From Steromphala cineraria (lineage: Eukaryota > Mollusca > Gastropoda > Trochida > Trochidae): 64,000 nucleotides of DNA. The notes under the pieces were generated by a model. That model ran no database searches, was not told where the DNA came from, and worked only from the letters and a program-made list of their open reading frames with translations. Location: NCBI GenBank assembly GCA_916613615.1, contig OU744728.1, positions 33,371,950 to 33,435,949 on the forward strand, read 5' to 3'. This document shows positions 34,301 to 48,099 of the stretch, one piece after another. How positions within the stretch are numbered: the stretch's first letter is position 1; every line of letters starts with the position of its first letter. Position numbers and translations under genes: made by a program.

Positions 34301-37300
34301 TTCTACATGATGATAGGAGGAAGGTACAAGTGAGAAGCAAACTATGCACCCAACAGTCTACATGGTGATAGGAGGAAGGTACAAGTGAGAAGCAAACTAT
34401 GCACCCACCAGTCTACATGATGATAGGCGGAAGGTACAAGTGAGAAGCAAACTATTCACCCAACAGTCTACATGATGATAGGAGGAAGGTACAAGTGAGA
34501 AACAAACTATTCACCCACCAGTCTACATGATGATAGAAGGAAGGTGCAAGTGCGAAGCAAACTATGCACCCACCATTCTTCATGATGAAAGGAGGACGGT
34601 ACAAGTGAGAAGCAAACTATTCACTCACCAGTCTACATGATGATAGGAGGCAGGTGCAAGTGAGAAGCAAACTATGCACCCACCAGTCTACATGGTGATA
34701 GGAGGAAGGTACAAGTGAGAAGCAAACTATGCACCCACCAGTTTACATAATGATAGGAGGAAGGCGCAAGTGAGAAGCAAACTATTCACCCAACAGTCTA
34801 CATGATGATAGGAGGAAGGTACCTGTGAGAAGAAAACTATGCACCCACCAGTCTACATGATGATAGGAGGAAGGTGCAAGTGAGAACCAACTATGCACCC
34901 ACCATTCTACATGATGATAGGAGGAAGGTACAAGTGAGAAGCAAACTATTCACCCACCAGTCTACATGATGATAGGAGGCAGGTGCAAGTGAGAAGAAAA
35001 CTATGCACCAACCAGTCTACATGATGATAGGAGGAAGGTACAAGTGAGAAGCAAACTATTCACCCACCAGTCTACATGATGATAGGAGGAAGGTACAAGT
35101 GAGAACCAACTATGCACCCACCAGTCTACATGATGATAGGAGGAAGGTACAAGTGAGAATCAAACTATTCACCCACCAGTCTACATGATGATAGGAGGCA
35201 GGTGCAAGTGAGAAGAAAACTATGCACCCACCAGTCTACATGATGATAGGAGGAAGGTACAAGTGAGAAGCAAACTATTCACCCACCAGTCTACATGATG
35301 ACAGGAGGACGGTACAAGTGAGAAGCAAACTATACACCCACCAGTCTACATGATGACAGGAGGAAGGTACAAGTGAGAAGCAAACTATTCACCCACCAGT
35401 CTACATGATGATAGGAGGCAGGTGCAAGTGAGAAGAAAACTATGCACCCACCAGTCTACATGATGATAGGAGGAAGGTACAAGTGAGAAGCAAACTATTC
35501 ACCCACCAGTCTACATGATGACAGGAGGACGGTACAAGTGAGAAGCAAACTATACACCCACCAGTCTACATGATGACAGGAGGAAGGTACAAGTGAGAAG
35601 CAAACTATTCACCCACCAGTCTACATGATGATAGGAGGAAGGTGCAAGTGAGAAGCAAACTATGCACCCACCATTCTACATGATGATAGGAGGAAGGTGC
35701 AAGTGAGAAGCAAACTATTCACCCACCAGTCTACATGATGATAGGAGGAAGGTGCAAGTGAGAAGCAAACTATGCACCCACCATTCTACATGGTGATAGG
35801 AGGACGGTACAAGTGAGAAGCAAACTATTCACCCACCAGTCTACATGATGATAGGAGGCAGGTGCAAGTGAGAAGCAACCTATGCACCCACCATTCTACA
35901 TGATGATAGGAGGAAGGTGCAAGTGAGAAGCAAACTATGCACCCAACAGTCTACATGATGATAGGAGGAAGGCGCAAGTGAGAAGCAACAATGCACCCAC
36001 CAGTTTACATAATGATAGGAGGAAGGCGCAAGTGAGAAGCAACAATGCACCCACCAGTCTACATGATGATAGGAGGAAGGTGCAAGTGAGAACCAACTAT
36101 GCACCCAACAGTCTACATGATGATAGGAGGAAGGTACAAGTGAGAAGCAAACTATGCACCCACAAGTTTACATGATGATAGGAGGAAGGCGCAAGTGAGA
36201 AGTAAACTATTCACCCACCAGTCTACATGATGATAGGAGGAAGGTGCAAGTGAGAACCAACTATGCACCCAACAGTCTACATGATGATAGGAGGAAGGTG
36301 CAAGTGAGAGGCAAACTATGCACTCACCATTCTACATGATGATAGGAGGAAGGTGCAAGTGAGAACCAACTATGCACCCAACAGTCTACATGATGATAGG
36401 AGGAAGGTACAAGTGAGAAGCAAACTATGCACCCACAAGTTTACATGATGATAGGAGGAAGGCGCAAGTGAGAAGCAAACTATTCACCCACCAGTCTACA
36501 TGATGATAGGAGGAAGGTACAAGTGATATGCAACTATGCACCCACCAGTCTACATGATGATAGCAGGCAGGTGCAAGTGAGAAGCAAACTATTCACCCAC
36601 CAGTCTACATGATGATAGGAGGAAGGTGCAAGTGAGAACCAACTATGCACCCACCAGTCTACATGATGATAGGAGGAAGGTGCAAGTGAGAAGCAAACTA
36701 TTCACCAAACAGTCTACATGATGATAGGAGGAAGGTACAAGTGAGAAGCAAACTATGCACCCAACAGTCTACATGATGATAGGAGGACGGTACAAGTGAG
36801 AAGCAAACTATTCACCCACCAGTCTACATGATGATAGGAGGAAGGTGCAAGTGAGAAGCAAACTATGCACCCACCATTCTACATGGTGATAGGAGGACGG
36901 TACAAGTGAGAAGCAAACTATTCACCCACCAGTCTACATGATGATAGGAGGAAGGTGCAGGTGAGAAGCAAACTATTCACCCACCAGTCTACATGATGAT
37001 AGGAGGCAGGTGCAAGTGAGAATCAAACTATGCACCCACCAGTCTACATGATGATAGGAGGAAGGTGCAAGTGAGAACCAACTATGCACCCACCAGTCTA
37101 CATGATGATAGGAGGAAGGTGCAAGTGAGAAGCAAACTATGCACCCAACAGTCTACATGATGATAGGAGGAAGGCGCAAGTGAGAAGCAACAATGCACCC
37201 ACCAGTTTACATAATGATAGGAGGAAGGCGCAAGTGAGAAGCAACAATGCACCCACCAGTCTACATGATGATAGGAGGAAGGTGCAAGTGAGAACCAACT

Positions 37301-38500
37301 ATGCACCCAACAGTCTACATGATGATAGGAGGAAGGTACAAGTGAGAAGCAAACTATGCACCCACAAGTTTACATGATGATAGGAGGAAGGCGCAAGTGA
37401 GAAGCAAACTATTCACCCACCAGTCTACATGATGATAGGAGGAAGGTGCAAGTGAGAACCAACTATGCACCCAACAGTCTACATGATGATAGGAGGAAGG
37501 TGCAAGTGAGAGGCAAACTATGCACTCACCATTCTACATGATGATAGGAGGAAGGCGCAAGTGAGAAGCAAACTATTCACCCACCAGTCTACATGATGAT
37601 AGGAGGAAGGTGCAAGTGAGAACCAACTATGCACCCACCAGTCTACATGATGATAGGAGGAAGGTGCAAGTGAGAAGCAAACTATTCACCCACCATTCTA
37701 CATGAAAATAGGAGGAAGGTACAAGTGATATGCAACTATGCACCCACCAGTCTACATGATGATAGCAGGCAGGTGCAAGTGAGAAGCAAACTATTCACCC
37801 ACCAGTCTACATGATGATAGGAGGAAGGTGCAAGTGAGAACCAACTATGCACCCACCAGTCTACATGATGATAGGAGGAAGGTACAAGTGAGAAGCAAAC
37901 TATGCACCCAACATTCTACATGATGATAGGAGGAAGGTACAAGTGAGAAGCAACTATGCACCCACCATTCTACATGATGATAGGAGGAAGGTACAAGTGA
38001 GAAGCAAACTATGCACCCAACAGTCTACATGGTGATAGGAGGAAGGTACAAGTGAGAAGCAAACTATGCACCCACCAGTCTACATGATGATAGGCGGAAG
38101 GTACAAGTGAGAAGCAAACTATTCACCCAACAGTCTACATGATGATAGGAGGAAGGTACAAGTGAGAAACAAACTATTCACCCACCAGTCTACATGATGA
38201 TAGAAGGAAGGTGCAAGTGCGAAGCAAACTATGCACCCACCATTCTTCATGATGAAAGGAGGACGGTACAAGTGAGAAGCAAACTATTCACTCACCAGTC
38301 TACATGATGATAGGAGGCAGGTGCAAGTGAGAAGCAAACTATGCACCCACCAGTCTACATGGTGATAGGAGGAAGGTACAAGTGAGAAGCAAACTATGCA
38401 CCCACCAGTTTACATAATGATAGGAGGAAGGCGCAAGTGAGAAGCAAACTATTCACCCAACAGTCTACATGATGATAGGAGGAAGGTACCTGTGAGAAGC
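31170..38500. repeat. Block duplication B (3,667 bp, two copies)
   Basis: The copies lie at about 31.17-34.83 and 34.83-38.50 kb. The same open frames recur at 32213 and 35880 and at 33415 and 37082, in each case 3,667 bp apart, so almost no length change has occurred since duplication. Inside each copy a smaller repeat of 1,202 bp (22 units) separates 32213 from 33415. The variant ggtacctgtgag sits at both right edges (34817, 38484). Confidence 0.88.
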
Positions 38501-41500
38501 AAACTATGCACCCACCAGTTTACATAATGATAGGAGGAAGGCTCAAGTGAGAAGCAAACTATTCACCCAACAGTCTACATGATGATAGGAGGAAGGTACA
38601 AGTGAGAACCAAACTATGCACCCACCAGTCTACATGATGATAGGAGGAAAGTACAAGTGAGAAGCAAACTATGCACCCACCAGTCTACATGATGATAGGA
38701 AGAAGGTACAAGTGAGAAGCAAAGTATTCACCCACCGTTCTACATGGTGATAGGAGGATGGTACAAGTGAGAACCAACTATTCACCCACCAGTCTACATG
38801 ATGATAGGAGGCAGGTACAATTGAGAAGCAAACTATGCACCCACCAGTCTACATGATGATAGGAGGAAGGTACAAGTGAGAAGCAAACTATTCACCCACC
38901 ATTCTAGATGGTGATAGGAGGAAGGTGCAAGTGAGAACCAACTATGCACCCACCATTCTACATGATGAAAGGAGGAAGGTACAAGTGAGAAGCAAACTTT
39001 TCACCCACCAGTCTACATGATGATAGGAGGAAGGTACAAGTGAGAAGCAAACTATTCACCCACCAGTCTACATGGTGATAGGAGGAAGGTGCAAGTGAGA
39101 AGCAAACTATACACCCACCAGTCTACATGATGATAGGAGGAAGGTACAAGTGAGAACCAACTATGCAACCACCATTCTACATGATGATAGGAGGACGGTA
39201 CAAGTGAGAAGCAAACTATTCACCCACCATTCTACATGGTGATAGGAGGAAGGTGCAAGTGAGAACCAACTATGCACCCACCATTCTACATGATGATAGG
39301 AGGACGGTACAAGTGAGAAGCAAACTATTCACCCACCATTCTACATGGTGATAGGAGGAAGGTGCAAGTGAGAACCAACTATGCACCCACCATTCTACAT
39401 GATGATAGGAGGACGGTACAAGTGAGAAGCAAACTATTCACCCACCAGTCTACATGATGATAGGAGGAAGGTGCAAGTGAGAACCAACTATGCACCCACC
39501 ATTCTACATGATGATAGGAGGACGGTACAAGTGAGAAGCAAACTATTCACCCACCAGTCTACATGATGATAGGAGGAAGGTGCAAGTGAGAACCAACTAT
39601 GCACCCACCATTCTACAAGATGATAGGAGGAAGGTACAAGTGAGAAGCAAACTATTCACCCACCAGTCTACATGATGATAGGAGGAAGGTGCAAGTGAGA
39701 ACCAACTATGCACCCACCATTCTACAAGATGATAGGAGGAAGGTGCAAGTGAGAAGCAAACTATGCACCCACCATTCTAAATGATGATAGGAGGAAGGTG
39801 CAAGTGAGAACCAACTATGCACCCACCAGTCTACATGATGATAGGAGGAAGGTACAAGTGAGAAGCAAACTATGCACCCACCAGTCTACATGATGATAGG
39901 AGGAAGGTGCAAGTGAGAACCAACTATGCACCCACCATCCTACATGATGATAGGAGGAAGGTACAAGTGAGAAGCAAACTATTCACCCACCAGTCTACAT
40001 GATGATAGGAGGCAGGTGCAAGTGAGAAGAAAACTATGCACCAACCAGTCTACATGATGATAGGAGGAAGGTACAAGTGAGAAGCAAACTATTCACCCAC
40101 CAGTCTACATGATGACAGGAGGACGGTACAAGTGAGAAGCAAACTATTCACCCACCAGTCTACATGATGATAGGAGGAAGGTACAAGTGAGAAGCAAACT
40201 ACTCACCCACCAGTCTACATGATGATAGGAGGAAGGTGCAAGTGAGAACCAACTATTCACCCACCATTCTACATGGTGATAGGAGGAAGGTACAAGTGAG
40301 AAGCAAACTATTCACCCACCAGTCTACATGATGATAGGAGGCAGGTGCAAGTGAGAAGAAAACTATGCACCAACCAGTCTACATGATGATAGGAGGAAGG
40401 TACAAGTGAGAAGCAAACTATTCACCCACCAGTCTACATGATGACAGGAGGACGGTACAAGTGAGAAGCAAACTATACACCCACCAGTCTACATGATGAC
40501 AGGAGGAAGGTACAAGTGAGAAGCAAACTATACACCCACCAGTCTACATGATGAAAGGAGGAAGGTACAAGTGAGAAGCAAACTATTCACCCACCATTCT
40601 ACATGATGATAGGAGGCAGGTGCAAGTGAGAACCAACTATGCACCCACCAGTTTACATGATGATAGGAGGAAGGTACAAGTGAGAAGCAAACTATTCACC
40701 CACCAGTCTACATGGTGATAGGAGGCAGGTGCAAGTGAGAACCAACTATTCACCCAACAGTCTACATGATGATAGGAGGAAGGTGCAAGTGAGAAGCAAA
40801 CTATTCACCCACCAGTCTACATGGTGATAGGAGGAAGGTGCAAGTGAGAAGCAAACTATTCACCCACCAGTCTACATGATGATAGGAGGAAGGTACAAGT
40901 GAGAAGCAAACTATTCACCCACCAGTCTACATGATGATAGGAGGCAGGTGCAAGTGAGAAGCAAACTATTCACCCACCAGTCTACATGATGATAGCAGGC
41001 AGGTGCAAGTGAGAAGCAAACTATGCACCCACCATTCTACATGATGATAGGAGGAAGGTGCAAGTGAGAAGCAAACTATTCACCCACCAGTCTACATGGT
41101 GATAGGAGGACGGTACAAGTGAGAAGCAAACTGTTCACCCACCAGTCTACATGATGATAGGAGGAAGGTGCAAGTGAGAATCAAACTATTCACCCACCAG
41201 TCTACATGGTGATAGGAGGACGGTACAAGTGAGAAGCAAACTATTCACCCACCATTCTACATGGTGATAGGAGGAAGGTGCAAGTGAGAAGCAAACTATG
41301 CACCCACCATTCTACATGATGATAGGAGGAAGGTACAAGTGAGAAGCAAACTATTCACCCACCAGTCTACATGATGATAGGAGGCAGGTGCAAGTGAGAA
41401 GCAAACTATGCACCCACCATTCTACATGATGATAGGAGGAAGGTACAAGTGAGAAGCAAACTATTCACCCACCAGTCTACATGATAGGAGGGAGGTACAA

Positions 41501-42049
41501 GTGATATGCAACTATGCACCCACCATTCTACAAGATGATAGGAGGAAGGTGCAAGTGAGAAGCAAACTATGCACCCACCAGTCTACATGATGATAGGAAG
41601 ACGGTACAAGTGAGAAGCAAAGTATTCACCCACCGTTCTACATGGTGATAGGAGGATGGTACAAGTGAGAAGCAAACTATGCACCCACCATTCTACATGA
41701 TGATAGGAGGAAGGTACAAGTGAGAAGCAAACTATTCACCCAACAGTCTACATGATAGGAGGGAGGTACAAGTGATATGCAACTATGCACCCACCATTCT
41801 ACAAGATGATAGGAGGAAGGTGCAAGTGAGAAGCAAACTATGCACCCACCAGTCTACATGATGATAGGAAGACGGTACAAGTGAGAAGCAAACTATGCAC
41901 CCACCAGTCTACATGATGATAGGAAGAAGGTACAAGTGAGAAGCAAAGTATTCACCCACCGTTCTACATGGTGATAGGAGGATGGTACAAGTGAGAACCA
42001 ACTATTCACCCACCAGTCTACATGATGATAGCAGGCAGGTGCAAGTGAG

Positions 42050-44620
42050 AACCAACTATGCAACCACCAGTCTACATGATGATAGGAGGAAGGGGCAAGT
42101 CAGAAGAAAACTATGCACCCACCAGTCTACATGATGATAGCAGGAAGGTACAAGTGAGAAGCAAACTATGCACCCACCAGTTTACATAATGATAGGAGGA
42201 AGGCGCAAGTGAGAAGCAACAATGCACCCACCAGTCTACATGATGATAGGAGGAAGGTGCAAGTGAGAACCAACTATGCACCCAACAGTCTACATGATGA
42301 TAGGAGGAAGGTGCAAGTGAGAAGCAAACTATTCACCCACCATTCTACATGATGATAGGAGGAAGGTACAAGTGATATGCAACTATGCACCCACCAATCT
42401 ACATGATGATAGCAGGCAGGTGCAAGTGAGAAGCAAACTATTCACCCACCAGTGTACATGATGATAGGAGGACGGTACAAGTGAGAAGCAAACTATTCAC
42501 CCACCAGTCTACATGATGATAGGAGGACGGTACAAGTGAGAAGCAAACTATTCACCCACCAGTCTACATGATGATAGAAGGAAGGTACAAGTGAGAAGCA
42601 AACTATTCACCCACAAGTCTACATGATGACAGGAGGACGGTACAAGTGAGAAGCAAACTATACACCCACCAGTCTACATGATGACAGGAGGAAGGTACAA
42701 GTGAGAAGCAAACTATTCACCCACCAGTCTACATGATGAAAGGAGGAAGGTACAAGTGAGAAGCAAACTATTCACCCACCATTCTACATGATGATAGGAG
42801 GCAGGTGCAAGTGAGAACCAACTATGCACCCACCAGTTTACATGATGATAGGAGGAAGGTACAAGTGAGAAGCAAACTATTCACCCACCAGTCTACATGG
42901 TGATAGGAGGAAGGTGCAAGTGAGAACCAACTATTTACCCAACAGTCTACATGATGATAGGAGGAAGGTGCAAGTGAGAAGCAAACTATTCACCCACCAG
43001 TCTACATGATGATAGGAGGAAGGTGCAAGTGAGAAGCAAACTATTCACCCACCATTCTACATGATGATAGGAGGAAGGTACAAGTGAGAAGCAAACTATT
43101 CACCCACCAGTCTACATGATGATAGGAGGAAGGTGCAAGTGAGAAGCAAACTATTCACCCACCAGTCTACATGGTGATAGGAGGAAGGTGCAAGTGAGAA
43201 GCAAACTATGCACCCACCATTCTACATGATGATAGGAGGAAGGTACAAGTGAGAAGCAAACTATTCACCCACCAGTCTACATGATGATAGGAGGCAGGTG
43301 CAAGTGAGAAGCAAACTATGCACCCACCATTCTACATGATGATAGGAGGAAGGTACAAGTGAGAAGCAAACTATTCACCCACCAGTCTACATGATGATAG
43401 GAGGAAGGTGCAAGTGAGAAGCAAACTATTCACCCAACAGTCTACATGATGATAGGAGGAAGGTGCAAGTGAGAACCAACTATGCACCCACCAGTCTACA
43501 TGATGATAGGAGGAAGGTGCAAGTGAGAACCAACTATGCACCCATCAGTCTACATGATGATAGGAGGCAGGTACAAGTGAGAAGCAAACTATGCACCCAA
43601 CAGTCTCCATGATGATAGGCGGAAGGTACAAGTGAGAAGCAAACTATTCACCCACCAGTCTACATGATGATAGGAGGAAGGTACAAGTGAGAACCAACTA
43701 TGCACCCAACAGTCTCCATGATGATAGGAGGAAGGTGCAAGTGAGAAGCAAACTATTCACCCAACAGTCTACATGATGATAGGAGGAAGGTACAAGTGAG
43801 AAGCAAACTATTCACCCACCAGTCTACATGATGATAGAAGGAAGGTGCAAGTGCGAAGCAAACTATGCACCCAACAGTCTACATGATGATAGGAGGAAGG
43901 TGCAAGTGAGAAGCAAACTATGCACCCACCAGTCTACATGATGATAGAAGGAAGGTGCAAGTGAGAAGCAAACTATGCACCCAACAGTCTACATGATGAT
44001 AGGAGGAAGGTACAAGTGAGAAGCAAACTATGCACCCACCATTCTTCATGATGAAAGGAGGAAGGTACAAGTGAGAAGCAAACTATTCACCCACCAGTCT
44101 ACATGATGATAGGAGGAAGGTGCAAGTGAGAAGCAAACTATTCACCCAACAGTCTACATGATAGGAGGAAGGTACAAGTGATATGCAACTATGCACCCAC
44201 CATTCTACAAGATGATAGGAGGAAGGTGCAAGTGAGAAGCAAACTATGCACCCACCAGTCTACATGATGATAGGAAGACGGTACAAGTGAGAAGCAAACT
44301 TTTCACCCACCAGTCTACATGATGATAGCAGGCAGGTGCAAGTGAGAACCAACTATGCAACCACCAGTCTACATGATGATAGGAGGAAGGGGCAAGTCAG
44401 AAGAAAACTATGCACCCACCAGTCTACATGATGATAGCAGGAAGGTACAAGTGAGAAGCAAACTATGCACCCACCAGTTTACATAATGATAGGAGGAAGG
44501 CGCAAGTGAGAAGCAACAATGCACCCACCAGTCTACATGATGATAGGAGGAAGGTGCAAGTGAGAACCAACTATGCACCCAACAGTCTACATGATGATAG
44601 GAGGAAGGTACAAGTGAGAA
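42050..44620. repeat. Recurrent variant block (~2.3 kb spacing)
   Basis: The unusual unit with caaccaccag followed by aaggggcaagtcagaag occurs at 42061, 44358 and again at 57798. The first pair is 2,297 bp apart. The third copy shows that the two sides of the inserted element at 44629-48046 share block history. Confidence 0.75.
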
Positions 44621-44639
44621 GCAAACTACCCAGCAGGCA

Positions 44640-44945
44640 TTTTAACGTTGAACCAACGTTGAAACAACGTCGTTTATCAACGTTGAATTGACGTCGAATT
44701 TTGATTGGATTTGAAATTTGCCGCGACGTCGAAAACTGACGTTGTTTCGACGTAGAAATGACGTTAATAGATACGACGTCGCAACAACGTTGGTATCACG
44801 TTGTCTCGACGTATATACGATATTGTATCAACGTTGAAACAACGTTTTATTGACGTATTTTTAACGCGACATCAACGTCGATACAACATGGCTTTAACAT
44901 TGATACAACGTTGATACGATGTTGCTGCAACGTTGGTAAAAAGTT
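44640..44945. repeat. Left subterminal aacgtt/aacgtcg motif cluster
   Basis: More than a dozen copies of aacgttg, caacgtt, gacgtcg or aacgtcg in about 300 bp. Such clusters often serve as transposase-binding sites, and this role is inferred. Confidence 0.75.
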
Positions 44946-45114
44946 AATCCCATTTCTAATGATGCTGAATAGATATGATGAGAGACGTTTTTCAATGTAT
45001 ATAACACTGCAGAGAATCATAGAGACCGGAATCGTATCATAAAAAAAAATATGGTATATCGTCAGGAATAGCTGTATAAATTCAACCAACAAATTAACAA
45101 GTCAAAAACAAACC

Positions 45115-46940
45115 GAGATAATGATAACATAAATGTTTATTAATCTTTTATACATTTCTATGAAAAGCAGTCTTATCATGTATTCTTGTATATGTTTCTT
45201 CACAGCGTTGGCCATCAGCAAAGTTCTGTACAAAAGAAAGATAAAAGTAAATGAAGTGAAAAATCAATCACATAAATTGTATATGTCGATCCCTTATCAA
45301 ATATGTGCTAATAACTTGTTCTGCTCTTTTGAATCCTGCCTTGAATGACTTTTGTGTGCATTGTAACTGATTTATTGTTTAATTGTTAACTTATTTAACA
45401 TTTGAAACTGGTAAAATAAAAATGAAATGAATGTCGAATCATCGGAATGGCATTTACAACAGTATACACTATATACATACCTGAGGGTAGTTTGACAGAT
45501 CAACTCCCAAATATACTCCAAATATAAACACTAATATCCTAACACATTTCTTTAAAACACTTCTTCATTCGTGGATTCCTTAAAACATAACTGTAATGGA
45601 AGTGAAAAGGTGTCAGTGAGGAATTTGCCTTAAAATTAATTTGTATATATACACATTATAATTATACAATGAATCGTACATGTCGGTTCAAGCTTAAGTG
45701 AGTTGATATCAATCTTAGTCATATAGATATAATGCTAAACTGTCATGCATTAAAATATTAGATGGTCTGGTCACTGGTAATATTGTGTTTTGCAAGGAAA
45801 TAAACAATTGAAAACGAATTTCATCCATCAACAGTTCAGAGAAAAAAAGTATGTGGTATGCCATCATTCCGTCATATTTGAACATAATTATATGATAAGT
45901 CTGATACAAAATTAATAAAGTTAACAATGAAAATAAAATCAATTTAATATAGCTGGAGCCCTTCTTGTTCTTAAATACGGGCGTATAATTTATACTTTTG
46001 GCAAATGATATTTCAGTTATTATTATTGAATACCAATTACATCAATACTGTAGGCCTACATGTACATGTATAAATGTCCAAATAGTATGATATGTGAGTA
46101 TTTGATGTCGTTCATGAATATGACGCAATTGGGAACAACACTATTACAACAAGCCTAACGTATTAAAAGTAAGTAGCCATATCTTTCTATGACGTGATCA
46201 TAGTTCAAGTGACGGAGTCATTCAAATAATTGATCAAAATTATATAGTTTTAAATTGAGATGATTGCCAATCTACCCGGTTTAAACACAACCCTTTTCAT
46301 GATCTTTTTCCTACAAAAATAATACGGGACAACGCTGATTATGATGCACTCATTGCCACTCTATGATAACAATTCAACTGCTGTTTCATTCAAGCTGATG
46401 CTCAGAGTAGATAATTATTAATCAAAAACAACAACGAAACTGTACACGTACAGTGAACGCTCTGAACCAAATGAACTCCTAAACAGCTGATCGAATACTT
46501 TACGAGCTCCGTGCAACACCGGTTACGGTATCAAGCACTTTATGCTATGCCACAACACTGTACGGAGTTCAACAATGTTGCGGACACAAGTTGAATGACA
46601 GCAACCTATGACTTTATTTTATCATCGTGACTCACTTAACTAATTAAACAAATGTTTTTTTTCAAATAATAGTTTAATATTAGTGCTATAATAATATATA
46701 ATCGTACTAGATCTACAGTTGCCTTGGCACTAGGCCTACTGTAGGCCAACAGAAGTCAACGAGATGCGTTCAAATTTTGACGTGTCTAGTGTAATTGAAA
46801 CTCAATGATGGAAAGTTTAATAGATCAAGGGAAATACTTACCATTTCAAAATAGTAGAGCGATGTCAGTGCACCCGAATCGTGATCTGATAGAACATCTA
46901 ACAGGACGTTGATTTCCCCTTACAACGACCGACAAACATG
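45115..46940 (-). other. Candidate spliced transcript, three exons (cryptic)
   Basis: Downstream of the motif cluster, on the minus strand, I see a donor atg|gtaagt (46842/46841). Next comes an acceptor ccattacag| and a donor ctcag|gtatgt bounding a 110 bp exon (45590-45481). Then a strong acceptor ctttcttttgtacag| begins an exon at 45225 that contains AATAAA near 45137. One frame stays open across the exon 2-3 join, with FGVYLGVDLSNYPQ then NFADGQRCEE and a stop after about 50 codons. It has no Met start and I recognise no family. A first-exon Met would give only very short peptides. It may be a long non-coding RNA, a remnant of a captured or transposase gene, or chance. Confidence 0.3.
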
Positions 46941-47015
46941 GCGACGAAAGTACTAAGATTGTGACGTAATAGTTGAAACTATGACGTCATCAGCATTTGT
47001 GCTGGCGCGAAAATG
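46920..47015. promoter_or_regulatory. Promoter-like motif cluster inside the TA element
   Basis: Within 80 bp lie acatggcgacg (46937, YY1-like), tgacgtaa (46962, half-CRE), the full palindromic CRE tgacgtca (46982-46989) and ggcgcgaaa (47004, E2F-like). This density is typical of animal housekeeping promoters. Candidate splice sites lie downstream on the minus strand. A regulatory role is inferred from motifs only. Confidence 0.4.
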
Positions 47016-47699
47016 TGGTATGCTTGTTGGCGAACAAAGTAACGTCGGGAATATAAGAAAAATGACTTTTTTCAGTTCATACGCCGTTTAGGGAAACACA
47101 TTATCGGCAAATACTGTTTATGAATAAAGTGATCACGAATTTGTTCCTGAATTTTCAAGTGCTAGCCTATTCACGAAACAATGCTTTTAAAACGGTATAT
47201 TTATTCATTTATTCATTGATAGATTAATGACTGTTTTACATAAATTTATGTAACTATATTTGAAAATGACTTTATAAAGTGTACTTTTTTTACTGATTTC
47301 ATATCTATACATTTCATTGGTAATTCGAAAAAGCTTTATTATATTAGGAATGGAAAAGGTTAAACTTTATAAAGGAAAACAACTATAGACTCTACATAAA
47401 GAAAAATTATTTTCTATACGATATCCTAGAAAAAAATGCCTTTCTTGTCGCGCAATCTGTTAGTTGTTACTAACAGTAATTTAGTTAGTCCTTTCATAAC
47501 GGGGCGCTCTTTACAAGTTTAAAGGCGAATATCACACACTTTTAACAGACACTTATTCGCGTTTTTAATGAATGATCAACTAACAAACGAAAATCTTTAG
47601 TTTCACAAGAGACAGACGTGCTTTCATCTGATATAATTCGTAGGTTGTAAAATCGGAACAACGTAAGGTCATTTATCAACATAAATCTCAAATACCCGG

Positions 47700-48040
47700 T
47701 ACATAGACGTCGGAAATAGAAACGTTGAAACGACGTTGTGTATCTTGATTTTCTCGACGTCGAAAGAACGCCACCTTAACCGAAATAACCGGACGTTGAA
47801 ACAACATTGTTCAGTCAACGTCGAAATTACCGACGTCGGGGCAACGTCGTTGTTATCGACGTCGAAAATATCGACGTTGTAACAACGTCGTTAAATCAAC
47901 GTCGAAATTAACAACGTCGAAGCAACATTGTCTTTATCGACGTCGAAATTACTGACGTTGAAACAACGTCTATTTTAAGTTGAACGACGTCGCGACCACA
48001 TCTAAACTATAATCCAACGTCGATTCGACGTTGTGTGCCT
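47700..48040. repeat. Right subterminal aacgtcg/caacgtt motif cluster
   Basis: The counterpart of the left cluster, with repeated gacgtcgaaa, caacgtcg and gacgttgaaacaac motifs in both orientations. Confidence 0.75.
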
Positions 48041-48099
48041 GCTGGGTATGCACCCATCAGTCTACATGATGATAGGAGGAAGGCGCAAGTGAGAAGCAA

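Larger units (their letters stand above)
25096..44628. repeat. 54/55 bp satellite array, left part
   Basis: The unit contains gatgataggaggaaggtgca, then agtgagaagcaaactatgca, then cccaccagtctacat. Units with gagaagcaaac are 55 bp and units with gagaaccaac are 54 bp. Recurrent alternatives occur at fixed places: ggtac/ggtgc/ggcgc, ggaagg/ggacgg/ggcagg, tatgcacc/tattcacc, cagtctac/cattctac, catgatg/catggtg. Runs of 54 bp units leave open frames on both strands (for example 27673-27978 plus, 27578-27907 minus, 18-residue periodicity). These are not evidence of genes. No other sequence interrupts this 19.5 kb stretch. Confidence 0.95.
44629..48046. mobile_element. 3,418 bp non-autonomous element with TA target duplication
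   Basis: It starts CCCAGCAGGCA and ends TGCCTGCTGGG. TA flanks it at 44627-44628 and 48047-48048. Taking it out with one TA restores the satellite text gcaaactatgcaccca. Both subterminal zones (44640-44945 and about 47700-48035) are packed with short palindromic motifs of the types caacgttgaaac and aacgtcgaaa. The 2.7 kb interior has no transposase frame. TA duplication suits Tc1/mariner-like or ISL2EU-like transposons, but I cannot assign it. It is the only interruption of the 39 kb array. Confidence 0.9.

Noticed and set aside
45133..45942. Short open frames inside the TA element as a transposase
   Set aside because: They are 71-75 codons, hydrophobic and AT-driven, with no DDE/D motif or DNA-binding domain visible.
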